Shown here piece after piece: positions 57,491-64,000 of a stretch of DNA of 64,000 nt; position 1 is the first letter of the stretch, and each line of letters starts with the position of its first letter. Under the pieces are notes generated by a model. That model was not told the DNA's origin, made no database searches, and saw only the letters and a list, made by a program, of their open reading frames with translations. The stretch is taken from positions 9,291 through 73,290 of the forward strand of contig JBGVIJ010000016.1 of NCBI GenBank assembly GCA_045123075.1, read 5' to 3'. The stretch comes from JAHHUH01 sp045123075. GTDB taxonomy: Bacteria; Bacillota; Negativicutes; Acidaminococcales; Acidaminococcaceae. The position numbers were made by a program, and so were the translations under genes.

Positions 57491-58861
57491 ATGTTAGAAG
57501 AACGTATTCCTCCCCAAAGTATTGATGCCGAGCAGGCAGTTTTGGGTGCTGTTTTAATTGAAAACGAAGCTATCAACATTGTATCCGAGTTCATTGCCGC
57601 TAATGATTTTTATCGTGAAGCTCATCGTGTCATCTTCAATATTATGATGAGCTTGTACCACGAGCACGAGCCTATTGACTTAATTACCATTGTTGATGCT
57701 CTTAAAAAAGAAGATAAACTTGAAAGTGTTGGCGGTATTGCTTACATTACCTCTTTGGCAAATTCCGTTGCTACTGCTGCTAACGTTAAATACCACGCTA
57801 AAATTGTCAGCGAAAAATCCGTACTGCGTAAGCTTATCAATGTTTCTACTGAAATCGCAGGTAAGGCCTACGAAGGTAGCGATGAAGTTGAGGACCAACT
57901 TGATAACGCAGAAAAACGCATTTTAGAAATTGCTAGCAACAAAACAACTTCCGACTACACTGCTGTAGGCGATATGCTTTTTGATGCGGCAAACCATTTG
58001 GCACAACTTGCTGAAAACAAAGGACAAGTTACCGGTCTTTCCACCGGCTTTGTTGATTTAGATAAACTTACTTCTGGACTCCAACCGTCCGACTTTATTA
58101 TTTTGGCGGCGCGTCCTTCTATGGGGAAAACCGCTTTTTCGCTGAACTTGGTGCAAAACGTAGCGTTGCGTTCTCATAAAAAAATTAAAGAACGTAAGGA
58201 TAAACCTTATACTGTTGCCTTCTTTAGTTTGGAAATGAGTAAGGAGCAATTGCTTCACCGTATGCTTTGCGCAGAAGCGCAAATAGATTCCCAACGTTTG
58301 CGTAATGGCGAACTTAGCGAAGAAGATTGGGGCAAAGTTTGGGATGCCTGCAATAGAATGGCTGATGCTAAAATCATCATCAACGATACTCCCGGTATCA
58401 CAGCTTTGGAAATGCGTAGCGTTGCTCGTCGTATTAAAGCTGAATATGATTTAGACTTAATTGTTGTCGATTACCTGCAATTGATGCAAGGCAGTGGCAA
58501 ATCTCAAAGAAGTGGCGATAACCGTCAAACTGAAGTTTCCGAAATTTCTCGCTCTTTGAAAGCCCTTGCTAGGGAATTGAAAGTTCCTGTAATTGCATTA
58601 TCTCAATTAAGCCGTAGCGTAGAAGCGCGTCAAGTTAAGCGCCCCATGCTCAGTGACTTGCGTGAATCCGGCTCCTTGGAACAAGACGCTGATATCGTTG
58701 CTTTCCTTTACCGCGAAGACTACTATAATAAGGAAACGGAAAACCAAAATATTACAGAGCTTATCATTGCAAAACATCGTAATGGTCCTGTTGATACTGT
58801 TAATCTGTTCTTCCATAAACAATTTACTAAGTTTGTTGGCTTCTCTAAACTTAAAGAATAA
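57491..58861 (+). CDS. dnaB: Replicative DNA helicase DnaB
   Basis: A 456-residue replicative helicase (DnaC in Bacillus naming). The N-terminal domain begins PPQSIDAEQAVLGAVLIENEAI; the ATPase has Walker A ARPSMGKTAFSLNL (about 205-218), TVAFFSLEMSKEQL, the DLIVVDYLQLM Walker B and LSDLRESGSLEQDADIVAFLYRED. It unwinds the fork. No intein or insertion is present. It is placed at the distal end of this origin region, near a YybS-like gene, as in other Bacillota, though yybT and rplI are not adjacent here. Confidence 0.97.
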   Translation: MLEERIPPQSIDAEQAVLGAVLIENEAINIVSEFIAANDFYREAHRVIFNIMMSLYHEHEPIDLITIVDALKKEDKLESVGGIAYITSLANSVATAANVKYHAKIVSEKSVLRKLINVSTEIAGKAYEGSDEVEDQLDNAEKRILEIASNKTTSDYTAVGDMLFDAANHLAQLAENKGQVTGLSTGFVDLDKLTSGLQPSDFIILAARPSMGKTAFSLNLVQNVALRSHKKIKERKDKPYTVAFFSLEMSKEQLLHRMLCAEAQIDSQRLRNGELSEEDWGKVWDACNRMADAKIIINDTPGITALEMRSVARRIKAEYDLDLIVVDYLQLMQGSGKSQRSGDNRQTEVSEISRSLKALARELKVPVIALSQLSRSVEARQVKRPMLSDLRESGSLEQDADIVAFLYREDYYNKETENQNITELIIAKHRNGPVDTVNLFFHKQFTKFVGFSKLKE

Positions 58862-58871
58862 TTAAATTTTT

Positions 58872-58895
58872 GACCTGTGTTTAATCGCACAGGTC
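58872..58895 (+). terminator. Terminator after dnaB
   Basis: GACCTGTG pairs with GCACAGGTC around a seven-base loop and runs into TTTTTG. The following stretch up to 59158 is AT-rich and holds nothing I can support as a gene. Confidence 0.85.
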
Positions 58896-59158
58896 TTTTT
58901 GTTTGTAGACGTACTATGTAAATTTTTTGACAGTTTTGCGAATGATAAATGTGCGGTTATAATTTTTTGTTCGAGAATATTGCAATTGGAAGGTCTGCGT
59001 ATTATAATATTTCTGGTAAAAATTAAAAGCTACGCCAAAAATCCGAACATTATTCTGAAAACGGAAAGTTATGGTTTGGAAAAGAAAAAATACTTGCTGA
59101 TTTTGCAGGAATTTTTAAGGTGTAGGCAGAATTTTAACAAGGTAGTTTTATGTTTTTC

Positions 59159-59187
59159 TTGCAGGATTATATACGATAAGTTATAAT
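59159..59187 (+). promoter_or_regulatory. Promoter of the CofE-like gene
   Basis: TTGCAG (59159-59164), 17 bases and TATAAT (59182-59187), with the ATG 90 bases after the -10 element. The AT-rich gap before it (58896-59158) has no other clear signal. Confidence 0.7.
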
Positions 59188-59276
59188 GTTTGCGGATGTT
59201 TTTACAAATTACGTATCATTCGGGATTGGTCCGAGGATATTTAATATTTGATTCTATGTTGTGGAGGCACAAACTT

Positions 59277-60467
59277 ATGGAAAGAAGAGTGGGTACTGTT
59301 TCTAGAGGCATTCGTTGCCCGATTATTCGTGAAGGAGATAACTTACCCGACATTGTTGTAAATAGCGTTTTGGAAGCTGCTAAATATGAAGGCTTTGAAC
59401 TGCGTGATAGAGACGTAATTTCCATTACTGAATCTATTGTTGCAAGAGCTCAAGGTAACTATGCAAGTGTTGATGATATTGCTGCAGACGTAAAAGCTAA
59501 ATTGGGTGGCGAAACCATTGGTGTTATTTTCCCGATTTTGTCCCGTAACCGTTTTGCAATCTGCTTGCGCGGTATCGCTAAAGGCGCTAAAAAAGTTGTG
59601 CTTATGCTCAGCTATCCCAGTGATGAAGTTGGTAACGCTTTGTTGACCTATGACCAACTGGATGAAGCAGGCATTAACCCCTATAGTGATGTATTGTCCT
59701 TGGAAAAATATCGTGAATTGTTTGGCGAAAACAAACACGAATTTACCGGTGTGGACTATGTTCAATACTATGCTGACCTCATTACTGAAGCTGGCGCTGA
59801 AGTTGAAGTAGTTTTCGCTAACCAAGCTAAAACCATCCTTAACTACACTGACTGCATTTTGAACTGCGACATTCACACCCGCGTTAGAACTAAACGCATC
59901 CTTATGGAAAACGGTGCGAAAGTTGTTTGCAGCTTAGATGATATTTTGACTGCTCCTGTAAACGGCAGCGGTTACAATACTAGATATGGTTTGTTGGGTT
60001 CCAACAAATCCACCGAAGACCAAATCAAATTGTTCCCACGCGAATGCCAAGATATGGTTGAAGAAATTCAAACCAAAATTATGGAACAAACCGGCAAACA
60101 TGTAGAAGTTATGGTTTACGGTGACGGCGCTTTCAAAGATCCTCAAGGTAAAATTTGGGAATTGGCTGACCCCGTTGTATCCCCGGCTTTCACTAAAGGT
60201 TTGATTGGTACTCCGAACGAACTGAAATTGAAATATTTGGCAGATAACGACTTCAAAGATTTGCACGGTGTTGCATTGAAAGAAGCTATCTCTAATGCTA
60301 TTAAAGAAAAAGAAGGTAACTTGGTTGGTAACATGGCTTCCCAAGGTACTACTCCGCGTCAATTGACCGACCTTATCGGTTCCTTGTGTGACTTGACTTC
60401 CGGCTCTGGCGATAAAGGCACTCCGGTTGTATTAGTACAAGGCTACTTTGACAACTTCACCGACTAA
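59277..60467 (+). CDS. F420-0:glutamate ligase-like protein (CofE/FbiB domain)
   Basis: A 396-residue protein with the coenzyme F420-0:L-glutamate ligase domain: DRDVISITESIVARAQGNYASVDDIAADVKAKLGG (about 43-77), GVIFPILSRNRFAICLRGIAKGAKKVVL, and the late MVYGDGAFKDPQGKIWELADPVVSPAFTKG. True F420 makers glutamylate a deazaflavin. Related proteins occur in Bacillota without F420, so the substrate is uncertain. GGAGG (59263-59267) supports the ATG at 59277. It has its own promoter and a repeat element at its stop. Confidence 0.82.
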   Translation: MERRVGTVSRGIRCPIIREGDNLPDIVVNSVLEAAKYEGFELRDRDVISITESIVARAQGNYASVDDIAADVKAKLGGETIGVIFPILSRNRFAICLRGIAKGAKKVVLMLSYPSDEVGNALLTYDQLDEAGINPYSDVLSLEKYRELFGENKHEFTGVDYVQYYADLITEAGAEVEVVFANQAKTILNYTDCILNCDIHTRVRTKRILMENGAKVVCSLDDILTAPVNGSGYNTRYGLLGSNKSTEDQIKLFPRECQDMVEEIQTKIMEQTGKHVEVMVYGDGAFKDPQGKIWELADPVVSPAFTKGLIGTPNELKLKYLADNDFKDLHGVALKEAISNAIKEKEGNLVGNMASQGTTPRQLTDLIGSLCDLTSGSGDKGTPVVLVQGYFDNFTD

Positions 60468-60587
60468 ACTTTCCATAAGCAGCGTTGTGCTTTGTCGCAA
60501 CTTGCTTACTTGCTCGACGTACTTCAAGTACGCCTTCGCTTCATAAGCTTCATTGCTTCGCGCCTTCCGCTACTTCTGAAAAGTTTA
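60465..60587. repeat. 123-bp element with imperfect terminal inverted repeats (MITE/REP-like)
   Basis: TAAACTTTCCATAAGCAGCG (60465-60484) and, read from the other strand, TAAACTTTTCAGAAGTAGCG (60587-60568) match at 17 of 20 positions. Between them lies a tight hairpin CGTACTT-C-AAGTACG (60518-60532). The left end starts at the TAA stop of the CofE-like gene. No open frame is present inside. A small non-coding mobile element or a repeat-derived RNA is inferred. Confidence 0.5.
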
Positions 60588-60603
60588 TATAAAAATTAAA
60601 AGT

Positions 60604-60629
60604 AAAAGCACGCTTTCGAGCGTGCTTTT
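60604..60629 (+). terminator. Terminator after the CofE-like gene
   Basis: AAAAGCACGCT and AGCGTGCTTTT pair with the stable loop TTCG, followed by T residues. Confidence 0.92.
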
Positions 60630-60652
60630 TTATAAATATTTACTTTAAGTGC

Positions 60653-60681
60653 TTGACAAGCGTCGGTGCAATCAGTATAAT
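60653..60681 (+). promoter_or_regulatory. tRNA-Lys promoter
   Basis: TTGACA (60653-60658), 17 bases and TATAAT (60676-60681) match the sigma-A consensus exactly; the tRNA starts 29 bases after the -10 element. Confidence 0.93.
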
Positions 60682-60710
60682 AACAATGTTGCTATTGAAG
60701 CAACTGACGT

Positions 60711-60786
60711 GATCCACTAGCTCAGTCGGTAGAGCACCTGACTTTTAATCAGGGTGTCCCGCGTTCGAGTCGCGGGTGGATCACCA
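60711..60786 (+). tRNA. tRNA-Lys (anticodon TTT)
   Basis: The cloverleaf folds fully: acceptor GATCCAC/GTGGATC (60711-60717 and 60776-60782), D arm with CTCAGTCGGTAGAGC, anticodon stem CCTGA/TCAGG around the loop CTTTTAA (anticodon TTT at 60744-60746), and T arm CCGCG-TTCGAGT-CGCGG. Discriminator A and an encoded CCA follow (60783-60786). A near-perfect promoter precedes it. No other tRNA is clustered here. Confidence 0.97.
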
Positions 60787-60910
60787 TTTTTTATTTTTTA
60801 GAGAAAATTCAGCCTGCTTGCGACAGTGAGTGGGCTTTTATATTTTTCTGCACAGTGTTTCTAAATATGATAAAATGATTTTACTAAGAACTTTTGAAAG
60901 GAGACTCACT

Positions 60911-61117
60911 ATGCCGTACGTTAATATTAAAATTACCAAAGAAGGTAACGTTACACCTGAACAAAAAGCACAACTTATCGAAGGTGCAACTAATCTGCTC
61001 CACGAAGTGCTTGGCAAAAACAAAGCAACTACTGTTGTTGTAATCGATGAAGTAGATACTGATAACTGGGGTATTGGTGGTATTCCTGTTACTGAAATTC
61101 GCAAGAATAAAAAATAA
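60911..61117 (+). CDS. 4-oxalocrotonate tautomerase family protein
   Basis: A 68-residue tautomerase beginning MPYVNIKITKEG; Pro1, exposed after removal of Met, is the catalytic base of the family. VTPEQKAQLIEGATNLLHEVLGKNKATTVVVIDEVDTDNWGIGGIPVTE matches 4-OT paralogues. The natural substrate in such anaerobes is unknown. GAAAGGAGA precedes the ATG at 60911; the frame is open upstream but Pro must be residue 2. Confidence 0.9.
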   Translation: MPYVNIKITKEGNVTPEQKAQLIEGATNLLHEVLGKNKATTVVVIDEVDTDNWGIGGIPVTEIRKNKK

Positions 61118-61131
61118 TATATCAGAATTAA

Positions 61132-61157
61132 AAAGGCGAGCCGTAAGGCTCGCCTTT
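61132..61157. terminator. Bidirectional terminator
   Basis: AAAGGCGAGCC and GGCTCGCCTTT form an 11-bp stem with loop GTAA, between the convergent tautomerase and CorC/HlyC-type genes. Confidence 0.9.
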
Positions 61158-61174
61158 GTTGCGTTTTAAGTAGC

Positions 61175-62455
61175 TTATTCTTCAGAAGCAGCTTCTTCGT
61201 TGATTACAAGTTTGATTTTTTCTACACGGTTTTCGTCCATTTCAAGAACGGTAACTTCTAAGTTTTGCCAGGTACCAACATCACCTTTGGCAGGGATGCG
61301 TTCCAAAACTTCTTCCATTACCCAACCGCTGACGGTAACAACTTCCATTTCTTCCACTTCTTCATCAATTTTTCTACCCATATCAAGAGCTTCAAAGAGG
61401 TCTTCCAAATTGGTGCTGCCGTGAACGATATATTCAGTTTCAGAAACCTTTTCGATTTCGTTAATAACTTCGTCGTGTTCGTCCCAAATTTCGCCAACCA
61501 GTTCTTCCAAGATATCTTCCAAGGTTACAATACCGGTGGTGCCACCGTATTCGTCAAGAACGATAGCGATATGGGATTTTTTATGTTGCAGTTCTTGCAA
61601 CAGTTCGCCAATCTTTTTGCTTTCGGTGATGTAAAGAGCAGGGCGGATGATGGATTCAATTTTACCGCCTTTGTCATAAACCACATTGTAAAAATCTTTT
61701 TGGTAGATAATACCAACGATATGGTCCATGGTTTCTTTGTACACCGGCAAGCGGGAGTAGTTGGTGCCTGTAAAGACTGCAGCGATTTCTTCTTTTGTTG
61801 CATCGTAGGGAACACCTACGATATCAATACGCGGAGTCAAGATGTCGATAGCTTCTTGCTCGCTAAATTCAATGGCACTACGGATTAAAGAACTTTCTTG
61901 TTCGTCGATTCTACCTTCTTGCTCTGCTTCTTCTACGATGGTAAGCAGTTCTTCTTCAGTAATGGAATGCTCAGTTTCAGTGTGGAAAATTCTAGAAACC
62001 AATTTTTTCCATTGGATGAATAAGAAGTTGAAGGGAGTAAGAATAATCATCAACAAGTTAAGAAAAGGCGCTGCGAACATGGCGAACTTTTCAGGATTTT
62101 CTTTGGCAATGCTTTTGGGAGTAACTTCGCCAAAGACTAAAACAACGATGGTGATGACAAGGGTTGCGACGCTAGGACCTTGTTCTTCGCCTAACAATCT
62201 TACGAAAAGCAAAGTTGCGACAGATGCGCAAGCGATGTTTACGATATTGTTACCAATTAAGATGGTAGAAAGAAGACTGTCGAAGTTTTCGAGTAAATCT
62301 AAAACGAGTTTAGCTTTTTTGTCTCCTTTTTCCGCAAGGTTTTTAATACGAATGCGGTTCAGGGAAGAAAAGGCGGTTTCGGTTGCAGAAAAGTAACCGG
62401 AAAATAATACACAGAAAATAATAATTAACACCGAGGTGCTACTGTCACTGGTCAT
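61175..62455 (-). CDS. CNNM/HlyC-CorC family membrane protein
   Basis: A 426-residue protein. The N-terminal DUF21 membrane domain (about 1-190) has LIIIFCVLFSGYFSATETAFSSLNRIRIKNLAEKGDKKA and LSTILIGNNIVNIACASVATLLF. A CBS pair follows (about 200-330; ILTPRIDIVGVPYDATKEEI and LLQELQHKKSHIAIVLDEYGGTTGIVTLEDILEELVGEI), then a CorC_HlyC domain (about 345-426). Such proteins are linked to Mg2+ or Na+ transport or corrinoid-independent ion homeostasis; 'hemolysin' is a historic label. It lies 25 bases downstream of the small membrane-protein gene. Confidence 0.92.
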   Translation of the reverse strand: MTSDSSTSVLIIIFCVLFSGYFSATETAFSSLNRIRIKNLAEKGDKKAKLVLDLLENFDSLLSTILIGNNIVNIACASVATLLFVRLLGEEQGPSVATLVITIVVLVFGEVTPKSIAKENPEKFAMFAAPFLNLLMIILTPFNFLFIQWKKLVSRIFHTETEHSITEEELLTIVEEAEQEGRIDEQESSLIRSAIEFSEQEAIDILTPRIDIVGVPYDATKEEIAAVFTGTNYSRLPVYKETMDHIVGIIYQKDFYNVVYDKGGKIESIIRPALYITESKKIGELLQELQHKKSHIAIVLDEYGGTTGIVTLEDILEELVGEIWDEHDEVINEIEKVSETEYIVHGSTNLEDLFEALDMGRKIDEEVEEMEVVTVSGWVMEEVLERIPAKGDVGTWQNLEVTVLEMDENRVEKIKLVINEEAASEE

Positions 62456-62480
62456 AAAAATTCCTCTCTATAATCAATAA

Positions 62481-62699
62481 TTAACGATACTTGTTTTTGT
62501 GTTTGGTTTTAAGCTTTTTGTCGAGCTCTGCCATTTTAGTATATTCTTGCCACCAGTACAAACCGGTCAAGGGAATACCAACACCAACGAAGCCCAACCA
62601 ACGGTTTTCAAACAAGAATTCTGCAACGATACCTGCAGCGATGGTTGCGATTACAATGATTAACATGCTCAATTTAATGCCTAAAAGAAATTTTTTCAC
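62481..62699 (-). CDS. Small membrane protein of unknown function
   Basis: A 72-residue protein with two membrane segments (FLLGIKLSMLIIVIATIAAGIVAEFL and GFVGVGIPLTGLYWW) and a basic tail (KMAELDKKLKTKHKNKYR), giving positive-inside orientation. Family not recognised. AGGAGG precedes the ATG on the minus strand. It lies 25 bases upstream of the CNNM-type gene and 19 downstream of gluQ, so all three share a transcript. Confidence 0.75.
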   Translation of the reverse strand: MKKFLLGIKLSMLIIVIATIAAGIVAEFLFENRWLGFVGVGIPLTGLYWWQEYTKMAELDKKLKTKHKNKYR

Positions 62700-62718
62700 G
62701 ATTGTTCCTCCTAAAAAT

Positions 62719-63678
62719 TTATAATTGTGGAAGCTGTGGTGGCACAGCTATATTATCTGTAGGGATAAGTTCTGGTTTAAAGATTTTTGCCAGTTCTATG
62801 GTGCTGATGGGTTCAGCTTTGGGAATTTGTCCTGCCAGGTACGCAAGATAACCGATGATTGGTTCAGGACTATCGTACTGCTGACGCATCATACTTAAAT
62901 CTAAATCTTTATCACGTTTAGCAAGACGGCGACCATCGGGAGCCATCAAGAGGGGAATGTGCAGGAATTCAGGGGGCGTAAAGCCCAAGAGTTTATAAAT
63001 GTAGATTTGCATGGGAGTAGAGCTTAACAAATCACAACCGCGCACAACATGGGTAACGCCCATCAAAGCATCGTCAATGGTTACTGCGAGCTGATAAGCG
63101 TACACGCCATCACTGCGACGGACGATGAAATCTCCACTTTCTTCCATTAAATTGTAGCTTTGCTCGCCATAGTTTCCGTCAACAAAACTAATTGGCTTAT
63201 CATTTACTGACAAGCGGTAAGCAGGCTGACGAGTTTTAGCACGTTCTAAGCGTTCAGAAGCAGTTAAGTTTTTGCAGGTTCCTGCGTACAAAATTCGACC
63301 ATCACTTAAGTGAGGTGCTTCCGCTGCGTGGAGCTGGCCTCTTGTGCAGAAGCAGGGGTAGATTAAACCTTGTTCTTCCAATTTAGCGAAATGTTCTGCG
63401 TAAATATCAAAACGTTGACTTTGGAAGTAAAGCTCGCTATCTGCATCAACATAAGCGCCTTTGTCCCAAGTGAGTCCAAGCCATTCCAAATCCTTCGCCA
63501 ATAAATCAGCGTTGGGGCGAGGACAGCGGACTTTATCTAAATCTTCAATGCGCAGGACGATTTCTCCACTTTGGGATTTCGCGTGCAGCCAAGCTAACAA
63601 ACTACAAAATATATTACCTAAATGAATGCGTCCGCTTGGCGTGGGAGCAAAACGTCCGCAAATCTTAGAATTCGTCAT
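62719..63678 (-). CDS. gluQ: Glutamyl-Q tRNA(Asp) synthetase
   Basis: A 319-residue truncated glutamyl-tRNA synthetase. The class I HIGH motif is FAPTPSGRIHLGN (about 10-22), zinc ligands appear in CFCTRGQLHAAEAPHLSDGRILYAGTC, and the KMSKS-like motif is RLAKRDKDLDL. The C-terminal anticodon domain is absent, as expected for GluQ-RS, which attaches Glu to queuosine of tRNA-Asp. The ATG at 63678 is preferred because residues after it match the family start, though AAGGA is 13 bases away; an upstream GTG is possible. Confidence 0.92.
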   Translation of the reverse strand: MTNSKICGRFAPTPSGRIHLGNIFCSLLAWLHAKSQSGEIVLRIEDLDKVRCPRPNADLLAKDLEWLGLTWDKGAYVDADSELYFQSQRFDIYAEHFAKLEEQGLIYPCFCTRGQLHAAEAPHLSDGRILYAGTCKNLTASERLERAKTRQPAYRLSVNDKPISFVDGNYGEQSYNLMEESGDFIVRRSDGVYAYQLAVTIDDALMGVTHVVRGCDLLSSTPMQIYIYKLLGFTPPEFLHIPLLMAPDGRRLAKRDKDLDLSMMRQQYDSPEPIIGYLAYLAGQIPKAEPISTIELAKIFKPELIPTDNIAVPPQLPQL

Positions 63679-63874
63679 AAAATAAGGCACATCCTTTATT
63701 ATCATATTATTGTAACATAGAGAAGGGAAAATACAAAATAAATTATTAAAGAAAATTTTAGCATTAAGTAAATTTGTGTATTTTGCTTTTTAAGCCAGTT
63801 TGATGTAAAATATACTATTATAGAAATAATTACAATGGGATATTAGTGTTTTTAATAAAAGGAGGAAATCTAGC

Positions 63875-64000
63875 GTGTTTCGTAAAACTTCTGCTATGGT
63901 AGAAGCAGGTATTTTAGCTGCTATCGCCATCGTTATGGCTTTGATTAGTATGTATGTACCGGTTGCCGGTGTCTTTGTAAATTTTGTTTGGCCTTTGCCC
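63875..64000 (+). CDS. YybS-like DUF2232 membrane protein, 5' end only
   Basis: A GTG at 63875 with AAAGGAGG about ten bases upstream opens a frame to the window edge: (M)FRKTSAMVEAGILAAIAIVMALISM, then YVPVAGVFVNFVWPLP. The N-terminal T-A-L-like helix and the PVAG...VNFVWPLP block recall the DUF2232/YybS family found near yybT, rplI and dnaB in Bacillota. Only 42 codons are seen, so the assignment is tentative. The gap 63679-63874 is AT-rich with no other gene. Confidence 0.65.
   Translation, partial: MFRKTSAMVEAGILAAIAIVMALISMYVPVAGVFVNFVWPLP

Noticed and set aside
58899..59186. 95-codon open frame between dnaB and the CofE-like gene
   Set aside because: No ribosome site, starts inside the dnaB terminator tail, and the product has unusual composition with no motif. 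The stretch is AT-rich non-coding sequence.

Overview
The window is the replication-origin region of a low-GC bacterial chromosome. The gene order is diagnostic of Bacillota: on the minus strand dnaA, dnaN, yaaA and the start of recF; on the plus strand rpmH, rnpA, yidD, yidC, jag, mnmE, mnmG, rsmG, noc, soj/parA and parB. The presence of noc, parS sites of the Bacillus type, HydE ([FeFe]-hydrogenase maturation), oxygen-independent thiazole synthesis by ThiH and a large LIV amino-acid transporter suggest a strict anaerobe. My best guess is Negativicutes (Acidaminococcaceae, Phascolarctobacterium-like), but that is an inference from style and gene set, not a proven identification.

Layout. 1-10.7 kb: oriC and conserved housekeeping genes. 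The dnaA-dnaN gap carries DnaA boxes, a DnaA-trio-like run and an AT-rich stretch. A second box lies in the predicted dnaA promoter, which is followed by a terminator-like hairpin. 10.9-14.0 kb: an accessory insert between noc and parA (YefM-YoeB toxin-antitoxin, a nucleotidyltransferase of the lincosamide/aminoglycoside resistance type, a Fic protein, a secreted nuclease), bracketed by two perfect parS sites. 14.1-16.7 kb: parA, parB, a DUF554 protein and a small membrane protein. 17.3-24.1 kb: LIV-type branched-chain amino-acid ABC operon with two substrate-binding proteins, then a CBS-ACT protein and DUF951. 24.2-34.3 kb: exported proteins, ychF, a PHP phosphatase, a MATE pump, a zincin-like protein, copA-copZ, DUF1847, a fluoride channel and an MNT-HEPN toxin-antitoxin pair.

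33.7-43.0 kb is an AT-rich accessory island. It holds the MNT-HEPN pair, a flavin reductase, an HTH protein, a cassette of metallo-beta-lactamase protein + WYL regulator + PD-(D/E)XK-like nuclease, an unknown protein, and a cluster of Sel1/TPR-repeat paralogues. Two divergent intergenic regions in this island share the same hairpin joined directly to the same extended -10 sequence, which suggests that the nuclease cassette and the Sel1 cluster are controlled together. This is the best candidate for an undescribed system.

43-53.9 kb: DUF805, a ClC channel overlapping hydE, a TPP-riboswitch-controlled thiSFGH operon with a second terminator-like structure in its leader, an M20 peptidase, and a panG-like-panB-panC-panD operon behind a structured leader RNA. 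53.9-64 kb: a membrane protein, a cyclophilin, a TrmB regulator overlapping lysA, dnaB helicase, a CofE-like ligase, a small element with inverted ends, tRNA-Lys, a tautomerase, a CorC/HlyC protein, gluQ and the start of a YybS-like gene. No IS element, CRISPR array or rRNA was seen.
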